Source: Mesorhizobium sp. B1-1-8 (GTDB lineage: Bacteria > Pseudomonadota > Alphaproteobacteria > Rhizobiales > Rhizobiaceae). Taken from it: DNA of 64,000 bases. This document shows, piece by piece, positions 7,307-15,789 of the stretch. The stretch spans positions 2,829,501-2,893,500 of the forward strand of contig NZ_CP083956.1 of the NCBI RefSeq assembly GCF_006442795.2, in the 5' to 3' direction. Within the stretch, counting starts at the first letter, position 1; every line of letters starts with the position of its first letter. Under the pieces are notes generated by a model. That model searched no databases and had not been told where the DNA came from. It saw only the letters and a list, made by a program, of their open reading frames with translations. A program made the translations under genes and the position numbers.

Positions 7307-8289
7307 GTGATTAAAATACCTAGATAAATCGCGACCGCCGAAAGGATCGCGAACAGGCCGATCAGCAGCCAGTCGGCGACCCGGTAGAGCTTCAGCGCCT
7401 GGCGAACGTCGGTGCTTTCGGCCTCGCGCCGGCCGCCTTCGCCCATGAAAGCATCGTCGACGACCACGCCGCGATAGCTGCGCGGTCCCGCCAGCGCCAG
7501 ACCCAGCGCACCGGCCATCGCCGCCTCCGGCCAGCCGGCATTGGGCGAACGGTGTTTTCTGGCATCGCGCCGCATGGCCAGCCAGGCCTTGTGAGGATCG
7601 GCGCCCTTGACGAGGAAGGCCGCCAGCACGATCAACAGGCCGGTCAGGCGCGATGCCGGCACATTGACCAGATCATCGAAGCGCGCCGCCGCCCAGCCGA
7701 AGGCTTCATGTTGCGGGGTACGGTGGCCGATCATCGAATCGGCGGTGTTGACAGCCTTGTAAGCCGCTCCCCCCGCCAACCCGCCGATGCCGGTCCAGAT
7801 TGCCGGTGCGACGATGCCGTCGGAGAAATTCTCGGCCAGGCTTTCGATCGCGGCGCGGGCGACGCCGGCCTTGTCGAGCTTTTCCGGGTCGCGGCCGACG
7901 ATGCGCGAGACGGCGATGCGGCCGAGCGTCAGGCCCCCGGTCTCCAGCGCATCGGCCACCGCCTCGACATGCTCGGCCAGACTTTTTTGCGACAGCAGCG
8001 AGGAGCCCAATATGGCCGCTATGAGCAGGCCGGACGGGAAGATGAGCCAGAGCAGGACATGCAGTGCCAGTCCAATGGCCGCAGGCACCAGCACGATGAC
8101 CAGCAAAGCCTGGACGCCGCGGCGGCGACGCAATTCGTCGGAATCGGTGGCGCGGTTGAGCCTGCGATCGAGAAAGGATATCAGCCTGCCGATCCAGGTG
8201 ACGGGATGGCCGATGGCGCCGACCAGCCAGTCCGGATAGCCAAGGACGCGTTCAACGGCGAGCGACAGGAAAGCGATCAGGATCGACAT
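7300..8289 (-). CDS. cbiB: Adenosylcobinamide-phosphate synthase (CbiB/CobD)
   Basis: A 329-residue membrane protein. Diagnostic CbiB features are ERVLGYPDWLVGAIGHPVTWIGRL near residues 13-36, SLAENFSDGIVAPAIW near 148-163, NTADSMIGHRTPQHEAFGWAAARFDDL near 180-206 and PNAGWPEAAMAGALG near 248-262. It joins adenosylcobyric acid to the aminopropanol-phosphate (or aminopropanol) side chain. About four or five membrane segments are visible. Its ATG shares two bases with the ATG of the divergent cobC. In rhizobial naming this gene is often called cobD. Confidence 0.93.
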   Translation of the reverse strand: MSILIAFLSLAVERVLGYPDWLVGAIGHPVTWIGRLISFLDRRLNRATDSDELRRRRGVQALLVIVLVPAAIGLALHVLLWLIFPSGLLIAAILGSSLLSQKSLAEHVEAVADALETGGLTLGRIAVSRIVGRDPEKLDKAGVARAAIESLAENFSDGIVAPAIWTGIGGLAGGAAYKAVNTADSMIGHRTPQHEAFGWAAARFDDLVNVPASRLTGLLIVLAAFLVKGADPHKAWLAMRRDARKHRSPNAGWPEAAMAGALGLALAGPRSYRGVVVDDAFMGEGGRREAESTDVRQALKLYRVADWLLIGLFAILSAVAIYLGILITQ

Positions 8290-9337
8290 GAAGCTACTTG
8301 GAATTGCGGCGGTGGATCATGGCGGCAGCCTTGGCCGCGCAAGCGCGCTTTTTCCTCATGCCCCCATGCCTTTCGTTGACCTCTCGACGGGTATCAATCC
8401 GCACTCCTATCCGCTTTTCGACCTGCCCGCCACCATCCTGTCACGATTGCCGGAAGCGGAGCGCCTGCGCGAGCTGGCCGGGATCGCGGCGAACGCCTAT
8501 GGCGCGCCATCGGCGATGCATGTGGCGGCAGCGCCCGGCACGCAGATCCTTCTGCCGCGCGTCGCCTCGCTGGTAAGGCCGGGCAAGGCGCTGGTTCTCG
8601 GCCCTACCTATGCCGAACACGCCAGGGCAGCGGCAATCGCCGGCCACACGGCGGCCGAGGTCGGCGACTTCGACGCCTTGGCCGAGGCGGATCTCGCCGT
8701 GCTGGTCAACCCCAACAATCCGGACGGACGTATCGTTGAGCGCGAAAAGCTGCTTCGGCTTGCCGGCGAGCTCCGCGCCAGGGGCGGCCTGCTGGTCGTC
8801 GACGAGGCCTTCATGGATGTCGGCCCGGCCGAGCACAGCCTGGCCGGCGACGTCTGCGCGGGCGGCATCGTGGTGCTGCGTTCCTTCGGCAAGTTCTTCG
8901 GCCTCGCGGGCATGAGACTGGGCTTTGCGCTCGCCGACCCGCTGACGGCCGAGCGGCTGCAGGCACAGCTCGGGCCCTGGGCGGTTGCCGGCCCGGCGCT
9001 CGAATACGGTGTCCGCGCGCTGGCCGATACTGAATGGCAGGCCGGCATGCGGCGACGCCTGGCGGCGGACGCGGAGCGCCTCGACGCGCTGTTCGGCCGC
9101 TATGGGGTTGCAGTCGCCGGCGGCACCACGCTGTTCCGCTATCTCGTGTTGCCTGAGGCTGCCCACCTGTTTTCGGCGCTTGGCGAGCGTGGAATCCTGC
9201 TTCGCCATTTCGCTGAACGGCCCCAGGTCTTGCGGGCCGGCCTGCCAGGAACGGACGAGGAATGGCAGCGGCTCGAAAGCGCCCTTGCCGGCTGGGCCTC
9301 GCGGCGCGACGATGCGCTGAAGGAGATCGGCCGATGA
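8288..9337 (+). CDS. cobC: CobC, threonine-phosphate decarboxylase-like PLP enzyme
   Basis: A fold-type I PLP enzyme of 349 residues. The N-terminal DHGGSLGRAS and FVDLSTGINPH are CobC/CobD hallmarks; the aminotransferase block VNPNNPDGR lies near residues 139-147, VVDEAFMDV near 172-180, and the PLP lysine is K202 in SFGKFFGLAGMRLG. It supplies the aminopropanol phosphate arm for CbiB. The annotated ATG at 8288 overlaps the cbiB ATG on the other strand; a GTG at 8312 would give a start nearer the DHGG motif and may be the true one. It overlaps the phosphatase-like gene by 4 bp. Confidence 0.9.
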   Translation: MKLLGIAAVDHGGSLGRASALFPHAPMPFVDLSTGINPHSYPLFDLPATILSRLPEAERLRELAGIAANAYGAPSAMHVAAAPGTQILLPRVASLVRPGKALVLGPTYAEHARAAAIAGHTAAEVGDFDALAEADLAVLVNPNNPDGRIVEREKLLRLAGELRARGGLLVVDEAFMDVGPAEHSLAGDVCAGGIVVLRSFGKFFGLAGMRLGFALADPLTAERLQAQLGPWAVAGPALEYGVRALADTEWQAGMRRRLAADAERLDALFGRYGVAVAGGTTLFRYLVLPEAAHLFSALGERGILLRHFAERPQVLRAGLPGTDEEWQRLESALAGWASRRDDALKEIGR

Positions 9338-9843
9338 TTAACGTCTGTTCGCTATCGAAGGTCGAGGAAACTGTTACGAGAACTGGCGCCCAGCGTCTGC
9401 TGTCGCTGCTTGCCGCCGGCACCGAGGTGACCCGCCCAGCCTCGATCGCGGCGGCAAACCATCTGCATCTGGTCATGCATGACATCGCTGTCGCGCAGGA
9501 CGGCATGACCATGCCCGGCGAGGAGCATGTGCGCGCTTTGCTCGATTTCGCCTATCGCTGGGACAGGGTGAAGCCGATGGTCGTGCACTGCTATGCCGGC
9601 ATCAGCCGCTCGACGGCGTCGGCCTACATTATTGCGGCGGCGCTGGCGCCCAGGCGCGACGAGGCGGAACTGGCCAGGACGTTGCGTTTTCTGTCGCCGT
9701 CTGCGACGCCCAATCCCAGGCTGATTGCCGTCGCAGATACCTTGCTCGGACGCGACGGCCGAATGATCGCTGCTGTCGAAGCAATCGGACGCGGCGCCGA
9801 AGCTTTCGAGGGGACGCCGTTCGAGTTGAGAATCGAAGCTTAA
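9334..9843 (+). CDS. Tyrosine-phosphatase-like protein of the cobalamin cluster
   Basis: A 169-residue cytosolic protein with the cysteine-phosphatase signature HCYAGISRSTASAY near residues 87-100 (C-x5-R), preceded by a plausible general-acid region. The fold looks like a dual-specificity/tyrosine phosphatase. It is coupled to cobC by ATGA at 9334-9337. Such proteins occur beside cob genes in rhizobia, but I know of no established role in B12 synthesis; dephosphorylating a small aminopropanol-phosphate-type or nucleotide-loop intermediate is conceivable but is speculation. Confidence 0.75.
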   Translation: MINVCSLSKVEETVTRTGAQRLLSLLAAGTEVTRPASIAAANHLHLVMHDIAVAQDGMTMPGEEHVRALLDFAYRWDRVKPMVVHCYAGISRSTASAYIIAAALAPRRDEAELARTLRFLSPSATPNPRLIAVADTLLGRDGRMIAAVEAIGRGAEAFEGTPFELRIEA

Positions 9844-9858
9844 GTCGATTTGGGCTAG

Positions 9859-10662
9859 TTATGACAGCCAGTCGGCAAGCTTCGCCTTTCGCACATCCCG
9901 GATGAGCCCGATAAAGCCATCGGCCTGATGCTCGGCGGTCAGCCGGCCCTTCTGGGCAGTGGCGATGCTGGCGTCGCCGACCACGCCGTTCGGATTGAGG
10001 TCGCTGGCAATCCAGGCGAAGGCATGCGTGCCGGTGTGGCGCAGCAGGGCGAATTCCTTTTCGGCGCGGCCGACATTGGAGACAAAATCGTCGGCCTTGC
10101 CCATGTCGACCAGATCGGGGCGGAAATGCAGCATCAGCGAGGTCTCGACATCGCCGCCGTGGATGCCGTGGCGATCCTCGAGCTCGGAATACATGCCGGC
10201 CGGCCTGCCGAAGCGCTGCCAGCTCGTCTTGACCGCCAGCATTTTGGCCCGCACGCGCAATTCGCGCGTGACGATGCCCATGATCTCCTCATTGCCGCCA
10301 TGCGAGTTGACGACGATCAGCTTCCTGACGCCGGCGCGGGCGATCGACAGGCCGAGCTCCGTCCATGCGTCGACCAGGGTGGTGGCCGGCAGAGTGAGCG
10401 TTCCGGGCGCATGCAGGTGCTCGTTCGACTTGCCCACCGCCTGCACCGGCAGAATGCGGATGTCGAGATCGTCGGGCAGACGCGAGATCACCGTCTCCAG
10501 CATGCCGGTCATGATCGAGGTGTCGGTCGAGACCGGCAGATGCGGGCCGTGCTGCTCGATTGCCGCCACCGGCAGCACGGCGACCGTCGCTTCCGCGTCG
10601 ATCGAGGCGTATTCGGTCGTCCGGTAATCGCCCCACCACACACGTCTTGTCGTCACTTTCAT
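9859..10662 (-). CDS. Creatininase-family amidohydrolase
   Basis: A 267-residue metal-dependent hydrolase of the creatinine amidohydrolase/MftE fold. Metal-ligand signatures are AIEQHGPHLPVSTD (about residues 33-46), VNSHGGNEE near 117-125 and HGIHGGDVETSLML near 164-177. Relatives hydrolyse creatinine to creatine, open lactams or process peptides, so the name does not prove creatinine as substrate. It pairs with the RidA gene (57 bp upstream), and both diverge from an ABC importer behind a sigma-54-like promoter, which suggests a nitrogen-scavenging role. No creatinase gene is visible in the window. Confidence 0.85.
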   Translation of the reverse strand: MKVTTRRVWWGDYRTTEYASIDAEATVAVLPVAAIEQHGPHLPVSTDTSIMTGMLETVISRLPDDLDIRILPVQAVGKSNEHLHAPGTLTLPATTLVDAWTELGLSIARAGVRKLIVVNSHGGNEEIMGIVTRELRVRAKMLAVKTSWQRFGRPAGMYSELEDRHGIHGGDVETSLMLHFRPDLVDMGKADDFVSNVGRAEKEFALLRHTGTHAFAWIASDLNPNGVVGDASIATAQKGRLTAEHQADGFIGLIRDVRKAKLADWLS

Positions 10663-10718
10663 CTCCCGATTGGTCAGGCCCCAAATGGTCTAGAGCGCTT
10701 GAGGGCTGCCGGCAACCG

Positions 10719-11102
10719 CTAGCCCGCAGCCAGCGCTTCGACCTCGACCTTGAATTCCGGGCGGGCGAAGCCGGCGACGATGATCAGCGTCGAGGCCGGC
10801 GCGGGATCGGAAAACAGCCGGTTGCGGACATCCATATAGGCCTGCAGATGCGCGCGGTCGGTGACGAAGGCGTTGATGCGCACGATATCGTTCAGCGTCA
10901 GCCCTGCTTCGCCGAGAATCGCGGCGATGTTCTTGAAGCAAAGCTCCGTCTGCGCGCCGGCATCCTCGGGAACGGCGTCGTCCGGACCGATGCCCAACTG
11001 GCCCGAGCACAGGACAATGCGCTTCCCAGCTGGAATTTCGACGCCGTGGCTATAGCGGGCAAAAGGCGGCTTGATCGATTGGGGGGTGAGGTATTTAAGC
11101 AT
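10719..11102 (-). CDS. RidA-family enamine/imine deaminase
   Basis: A 127-residue RidA/YjgF/YER057c protein. Landmarks are LCSGQLGIGPDDAVPEDAGA near residues 31-50, CFKNIAAILGEAGLTLNDIVRINAFV near 55-80 and ARPEFKVEVEALAAG at the C-terminus, which includes the arginine that binds the substrate carboxylate in RidA. These proteins hydrolyse reactive enamine/imine intermediates, releasing ammonia, and often accompany catabolic operons for amino compounds. It is the promoter-proximal gene of the two-gene unit with the creatininase-family protein. Confidence 0.9.
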   Translation of the reverse strand: MLKYLTPQSIKPPFARYSHGVEIPAGKRIVLCSGQLGIGPDDAVPEDAGAQTELCFKNIAAILGEAGLTLNDIVRINAFVTDRAHLQAYMDVRNRLFSDPAPASTLIIVAGFARPEFKVEVEALAAG

Positions 11103-11277
11103 GGCATTCTCCTGTCCGAAGGCAGACTAAGGCTGGACTCACGAAACCTTCAAGATGCGGTGCATGCCGCCCGGGCGATTATGGACACGGGTCCAAAAAA
11201 TAGGCACGATGCCTCCCGTACAGCATGACCCTTCCGGTCTCGGCAATGACTGCCGCGCAAGCAGGCGGCCCAGGCGG

Positions 11278-11293
11278 TGGCATGTGTCTTGCT
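11278..11293 (+). promoter_or_regulatory. Putative sigma-54 (RpoN) promoter
   Basis: TGGCATGTGTCTTGCT matches the sigma-54 consensus TGGCACGN4TTGCW with one mismatch, with correct spacing between the GG (-24) and GC (-12) elements. It lies about 63 bp before the start of the substrate-binding-protein gene, in the intergenic region shared with divergent ridA. It would put the importer under nitrogen-type or other enhancer-dependent control. I see no unambiguous NtrC site, though short dyads (GGCACGATGCC, GGCAATGACTGCC) lie 35-70 bp upstream. Confidence 0.7.
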
Positions 11294-11355
11294 TCTTGAA
11301 CCAATGGTGTTGAGCCCAGCGCGCAGCGCGCCGGAGCCAAGAGAGGGTGATGTTA

Positions 11356-12360
11356 ATGTACGGAAAACAGAAGATTCTGGCGGGGGCCGTCGTCTTGCTT
11401 GCAGCTGGCACGCTGGGTGCGGCTGCCAACGAGAAAGTCACCTTCGGCACCAACTGGCTGGCCGAGCCCGAGCATGGCGGCTACTACCAGGCGATCGCCG
11501 ACGGCACCTATGCCGCCTGCGGCCTCGACGTCACCATCATGCAGGGCGGCCCGCAGGTCAGCGGCCGACCGATGCTGCTTGCAGGTAAGATCGATTTTTA
11601 CATGGGCGGCAATCTGCTCTCGGCCTTCGACGCCGTGCAGCAGGGCATTCCGATGCGCGTCGTCGCAGCCGACTTTCAGAAGGACCCGCAAGTCATCATG
11701 TCTCAGCCGGGGCAGGGGCTGGACAAATGGGAGGACCTGAAGAACGCCGATCAGTACATTCTCGGCGACGAAGGCGCGCAGACCTTCTTCCAGTGGATGG
11801 TCACCGATCTCGGCTTCGATCCCGCAAAGCGCGTGCCTTACACCTTCAATCCGGCGCCCTTCATCGCCAACAAGAAGTCGATCCAGCAGGGCTATGTGAC
11901 GTCCGAACCGTTTGCCGTGCAGAAGCAGGGCGGCTTCGTGCCGAATCAGTTCCTGCTCGCCGACAATGGCTGGGACACTTACGCGACGACCATCGAGGTT
12001 ATGCAGGATACGATCGACAAGCGGCCTGAGGTGGTGCAGTGCTTCGTCGATGGCTCGGCCAAGGGTTGGTACAATTACCTCTACGGCGACAACAAGGCGG
12101 CCAACGCCATGATCAAGAAGGACAATCCGGACATGACGGATGAGCAGATCGCCTTCTCGATCGAGCAGCTGAAGAAGTTCGGCATCGTCGACTCCGGCGA
12201 TTCGGAGAAGCTCGGCATCGGCGCCATGACAGACGCCCGCATCCAGAGCTTCTACGACAAGATGGTCAAGGCCAAGGTCGCGAAGCCGGGCATCGACATC
12301 AAGAAGGCCTATACGCTGGCCTTCATCAACAAGGGTGTTGGGCTGGAGCTGAAGAAATAA
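11356..12360 (+). CDS. NMT1/THI5-type ABC transporter substrate-binding protein
   Basis: A 334-residue secreted protein with a signal peptide (basic start, hydrophobic core, cleavage probably after the GAAAN region near residue 23-26). The mature part begins VTFGTNWLAEPEHGGYYQAI, the typical NMT1/SsuA-like pattern for thiamine-pyrimidine, taurine, sulfonate or nitrile-type ligands. The ATG at 11356 is chosen because GAGAGGG at 11341-11347 is 8 nt upstream; GTG 11347 and ATG 11350 overlap that site. It leads the importer operon with the ATPase and permease. Ligand unknown; the deaminase and hydrolase nearby suggest a cyclic nitrogen compound. Confidence 0.9.
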   Translation: MYGKQKILAGAVVLLAAGTLGAAANEKVTFGTNWLAEPEHGGYYQAIADGTYAACGLDVTIMQGGPQVSGRPMLLAGKIDFYMGGNLLSAFDAVQQGIPMRVVAADFQKDPQVIMSQPGQGLDKWEDLKNADQYILGDEGAQTFFQWMVTDLGFDPAKRVPYTFNPAPFIANKKSIQQGYVTSEPFAVQKQGGFVPNQFLLADNGWDTYATTIEVMQDTIDKRPEVVQCFVDGSAKGWYNYLYGDNKAANAMIKKDNPDMTDEQIAFSIEQLKKFGIVDSGDSEKLGIGAMTDARIQSFYDKMVKAKVAKPGIDIKKAYTLAFINKGVGLELKK

Positions 12361-12374
12361 GCGGCCCGCCTGGG

Positions 12375-13199
12375 ATGATGCAGGAGAAAATGGCGCATGC
12401 GCCGATAATGGCATCGGGCGAAAAACCAATGCTTTTGGCGCTGCGCAATGTCGGTAAGGTCTTTTCCAACGGCGTCACGGCGCTGAGCAAGGTCGATCTG
12501 ACGATCCGCGAAGGCGATTTCCTTAGTCTGCTCGGGCCTTCGGGTTGCGGCAAGTCGACGGCGCTCAGGCTGATCGCGGGCCTGTCGACGCCGACGGCCG
12601 GCCAGCTCGAGTGGCGCGGCTCGATCGACCGTTCGAATATCGGCTTCGTCTTCCAGGAGCCGACGCTGCTGCCCTGGGCCAGCGTCTTCGACAATGTCTG
12701 GCTGCCGCTCCGGTTGAAGGGGGTGTCGCGGGCCAAGGCGTCTGCGGCGGTGATGGAGATGCTTGCGCGCGTCCATCTCACCGGCTTCGAGAACGCGGTG
12801 CCGCGCGAGCTTTCCGGCGGCATGAAGATGCGCGTCTCGATTGCGCGGGCCATGGTGACGAAGCCGCGCATCCTGTTGATGGACGAGCCTTTCGCGGCGC
12901 TCGACGAGATCACTCGCTTCAAGCTCAACAACGACCTTCTGGAACTGTGGCAGGACGAGCGCTTCACCGTCGTCTTCGTCACCCACAGCGTCTTCGAAAG
13001 TGTGTTCCTGTCCAGCCGCATCGTCGTCATGGCGGCGCGGCCGGGCCGGGTGCATAGCGAGCTTGTCATCGGCGCGCCCTATCCGCGCGACGAGGCCTTT
13101 CGCACCTCGCCAGATTACGCCGCGCTCTGCCGGCAGGCATCCGACGTGCTGGTCAACGCCATCAACTCAACCGCCGGACCGCGCCATGACGGCCATTGA
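12375..13199 (+). CDS. ABC transporter ATP-binding protein (NMT1/SsuB-type)
   Basis: A 274-residue ATPase. Walker A is GPSGCGKST (about residues 54-62), the Q-loop follows in FVFQEPTLLPW, the ABC signature is LSGGMKMR near 146-153, Walker B is ILLMDEPFAALDE near 166-178 and the switch histidine lies in FVTHSVFES. The arrangement fits the taurine/nitrate/sulfonate importer class. ATG candidates at 12375, 12378 and 12390 cannot be separated with confidence. It overlaps the permease gene by 14 bp. Confidence 0.92.
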   Translation: MMQEKMAHAPIMASGEKPMLLALRNVGKVFSNGVTALSKVDLTIREGDFLSLLGPSGCGKSTALRLIAGLSTPTAGQLEWRGSIDRSNIGFVFQEPTLLPWASVFDNVWLPLRLKGVSRAKASAAVMEMLARVHLTGFENAVPRELSGGMKMRVSIARAMVTKPRILLMDEPFAALDEITRFKLNNDLLELWQDERFTVVFVTHSVFESVFLSSRIVVMAARPGRVHSELVIGAPYPRDEAFRTSPDYAALCRQASDVLVNAINSTAGPRHDGH

Positions 13200-14037
13200 A
13201 GACGCCACGCTGAAACTCGATCCCGAGGAGGCGCGCCGCGTTCGCCAGGAGCGGCTGGAGCGGATCGGCAAATGGGTTCTGCCGCTGGCGATCATGATCC
13301 TGGCGATATGGCTGTGGGACCGCGTCTGCGTCTGGAACGAGATCCCGCAATACATCCTGCCGCGGCCTGGCGTCGTGCTGCAGACCCTGCATGACGATGC
13401 GGGGTTGCTGTTCTCCTCGCTGCTGGTGACGCTGAGGATCACCTTCCTCAGCCTGCTGCTTGCCGTCATCGGCGGCGTCGGGCTGGCGGTACTGTTCGCG
13501 CAGTCGAAATGGGTGGAGATGTCGTTTTTCCCCTTCGCCATCGTGCTGCAGGTGACACCGATCGTCGCTATCTTTCCGCTGATCAACATCTACATCAACA
13601 ACCAGACGACGAAACTTCTGCTCTGCGCCTGGATCGTCGCCTTCTTCCCGATCCTCTCCAACACGACGCTTGGGCTCAATTCGGTCGACCGAAACTTACG
13701 CGATTTGTTCAAGCTCAACGGCGCGACACGGTGGCAGCAATTGCGCTATCTGCGCCTGCCGGCGGCGATGCCCTATTTCCTCGGCGGGCTGAAGATCGCC
13801 GGCGGGCTGTCGCTGATCGGCGCGGTCGTCGCCGAATTCGTCGCCGGCGCGCAGGGGCAGTCGTCCGGGCTTGCCTCGCGCATCATCGAGGCCGGCTACC
13901 GGCTCAACGCGCCACGCCTGTTCGCGGCGCTGATCCTGATCTCGCTCACCGGCATATTGATCTTCCTGGTGCTGTCGCTGGTGTCGCATCTCATCCTGCG
14001 CCGCTGGCATGAGAGCGCGCTGAAGCAGGAGCGGTAG
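13186..14037 (+). CDS. ABC transporter permease (NMT1/SsuC-type)
   Basis: A 283-residue inner-membrane protein with about six hydrophobic segments and the permease EAA loop NGATRWQQLRYLRLPAAMPYF near residues 182-201. The N-terminal 25 residues are charged and cytoplasmic. The ATG at 13186 overlaps the ATPase 3' end. It completes the importer with the binding protein and ATPase. Transcription may stop or continue through the large inverted repeat immediately downstream. Confidence 0.9.
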   Translation: MTAIEDATLKLDPEEARRVRQERLERIGKWVLPLAIMILAIWLWDRVCVWNEIPQYILPRPGVVLQTLHDDAGLLFSSLLVTLRITFLSLLLAVIGGVGLAVLFAQSKWVEMSFFPFAIVLQVTPIVAIFPLINIYINNQTTKLLLCAWIVAFFPILSNTTLGLNSVDRNLRDLFKLNGATRWQQLRYLRLPAAMPYFLGGLKIAGGLSLIGAVVAEFVAGAQGQSSGLASRIIEAGYRLNAPRLFAALILISLTGILIFLVLSLVSHLILRRWHESALKQER

Positions 14038-14079
14038 GGTGAAGGTCGTGATTGAGAACAGTGACGGGCTGCTTGGACC

Positions 14080-14432
14080 GGAGACACGGCGAACAGGCGT
14101 GCGGAGACATCGCGAACAGTTTTATACCGCCGCATCCTTCGGCGACCGTAACGGAATGGATCCTCGGGTCTACGCGTCCGCTTCGCTCCCGCTCCGCCCG
14201 TGGATGACGAAGGACAGGAAGGCATATGCAAATCGCCAATGCCGGATATTGGTAGAACCCCCGGTATCCCCGATGTTTGCGAATGGTGGCGGCATCTTTT
14301 CTGTTCGTCATCCTAGGGCGAAGCGGGAGCGAAGCGGACGCGTAGACCCTAGGATCCATGCCGTTCCCTTTGAGCTTAGCAGCGGTGCAAAACTGTTCGC
14401 GATGTCTCCGCACGGCCGTTCGCCGTGTCTCC
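14080..14432. repeat. Large inverted repeat (arms about 130 bp), dispersed element
   Basis: The 450-bp gap at 14038-14487 is filled by an imperfect inverted repeat. The arm 14080-14211 begins GGAGACACGGCGAACAGG and runs through GCGGAGACATCGCGAACAG and TGGATCCTCGGGTCTACGCG. It is mirrored by 14304-14432, which ends CGGCCGTTCGCCGTGTCTCC. About 92 nt of unpaired sequence separate the arms. The TGGATCCT and GGATGACG words are shared with the element at 564-721. No open reading frame or transposase is present; it is a dispersed non-coding palindromic element and could fold into a very long hairpin in the mRNA. Confidence 0.9.
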
Positions 14433-14487
14433 GACTCAACCGACCCATTTGGGGAACGGTTTTGCATAGGAGAGCGGGGGCTACGCC

Positions 14488-15789
14488 TTGATACCAACCT
14501 CTGGTTCTTATCGCCTCACTAACGTTCGGCTTCATCGATCGCTCACGCCGGGTCTCGCCGCTGCTTTCGACGCCGACGGGTTTGCGCTCGCCGACATGGC
14601 CGTCGTCGACGGCAGGATCGCCAGCATCGCCGCGCATGGCAAGTCGAATACGCCGACGGATGCGATCGACCTCGGCGGCCGCATCGTGCTGCCGTGCTTC
14701 GTCGATTGCCACACCCATATCGACAAGGGCCACATCTGGCCGCGAAAACCCAATCCCGACGGCACCTTCATGGGCGCGCTCAACGCCACCGGCGCCGACC
14801 GCGCGGCGCGCTGGAGCGCGGAAGACGTTACGCGGCGCATGGATTTTTCGCTGCGCTGCGCCTACGCGCACGGCACCAAGGCCTTGCGCACGCATCTCGA
14901 CAGTGTGCCGCCGCAGGAGGAAATCTCCTGGCCGGTGTTCGAAACGATGCGGGAGAGATGGCGCGGGCGCATAGAATTGCAGGCGGCCTGCCTGTTCGGC
15001 ATCGAAGGCGTTCGCGACAAAGTATGGTTCGAAAGGTTGGCAAAGCGCGTCGCGGCGGCCAAGGGCGTGCTCGGCGTCGTCACCTACATGGTGCCCGACC
15101 TAGAGCAACTGCTGGACCAGGTGTTCGCGCAGGCGATCAGGCATGGGCTCGACCTCGATTTCCACGCCGACGAGACCGACGACGTCGCGGCCATATCGCT
15201 GAAGAAGATCGCCGAAGCATCGCTGTGGAACGGTTTTGACGGCAACATTCTGGTCGGTCATTGCTGTTCGCTCGCGCGCCAGCCGGACCTCGAGGTCCTC
15301 GACACGCTGGACAAAGTGGCGAAGGCGCGGCTCGCGGTGGTGTCGCTGCCGATGTGCAACCTCTATCTGCAAGACAGGCGTACCAACCAAACGACCCCGC
15401 GCTGGCGCGGCGTGACGCTGCTGCACGAGATGAAGGCGCGCGGCGTCAAGGTGGCGGTCGCCTCCGATAACACGCGCGACCCGTTCTATGCCTATGGCGA
15501 TCTCGACGTGCTGGAAGTCTACCGCATGGCGACGCGCACCCTGCATCTCGACCATCCGGTCGGCGACTGGCCGAAGGCTGTTGCGGCGACGCCGGCCGAG
15601 GTGATGCGCCTCGAAGGCGCCGGCATCCTTGCCGCCGGAGGCAGCGCCGACTTCATCGTCTTCAAGGGGCGTAGCTGGACCGAATTGCTGTCGCGGCCCG
15701 AATCGGATCGCATCGTGGTGCGCGAGGGCAGGGCGATCGAGCGTAAGCTGCCCGACTATGCCGAACTCGATGAACTGATGGTGGGATGA
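14488..15789 (+). CDS. Cytosine-deaminase-like amidohydrolase
   Basis: A 433-residue amidohydrolase-superfamily enzyme close to CodA. The metal HxH is H75/H77 in CHTHIDKGHIWPR, DFHADETDD lies near residues 222-230 (metal His plus catalytic acid), ILVGHCCSLA near 254-263, and SDNTRDPFYAYGD near 329-341 carries the metal aspartate. CodA-type enzymes deaminate cytosine, creatinine or related cyclic ureas/guanidines. Start TTG at 14488 has GCGGGGGC about 6 nt upstream; it is the best fit but not certain. It is coupled to the flavoprotein gene by a 4-bp overlap. Context suggests it acts on what the upstream importer brings in. Confidence 0.85.
   Translation: MIPTSGSYRLTNVRLHRSLTPGLAAAFDADGFALADMAVVDGRIASIAAHGKSNTPTDAIDLGGRIVLPCFVDCHTHIDKGHIWPRKPNPDGTFMGALNATGADRAARWSAEDVTRRMDFSLRCAYAHGTKALRTHLDSVPPQEEISWPVFETMRERWRGRIELQAACLFGIEGVRDKVWFERLAKRVAAAKGVLGVVTYMVPDLEQLLDQVFAQAIRHGLDLDFHADETDDVAAISLKKIAEASLWNGFDGNILVGHCCSLARQPDLEVLDTLDKVAKARLAVVSLPMCNLYLQDRRTNQTTPRWRGVTLLHEMKARGVKVAVASDNTRDPFYAYGDLDVLEVYRMATRTLHLDHPVGDWPKAVAATPAEVMRLEGAGILAAGGSADFIVFKGRSWTELLSRPESDRIVVREGRAIERKLPDYAELDELMVG

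Noticed and set aside
9859..10662. Creatinine-to-sarcosine pathway (creatininase, creatinase, sarcosine oxidase) in one window
   Set aside because: A creatininase-family protein and sarcosine oxidase are present, but no creatinase (aminopeptidase-P-fold) gene is visible; the family is also broad.
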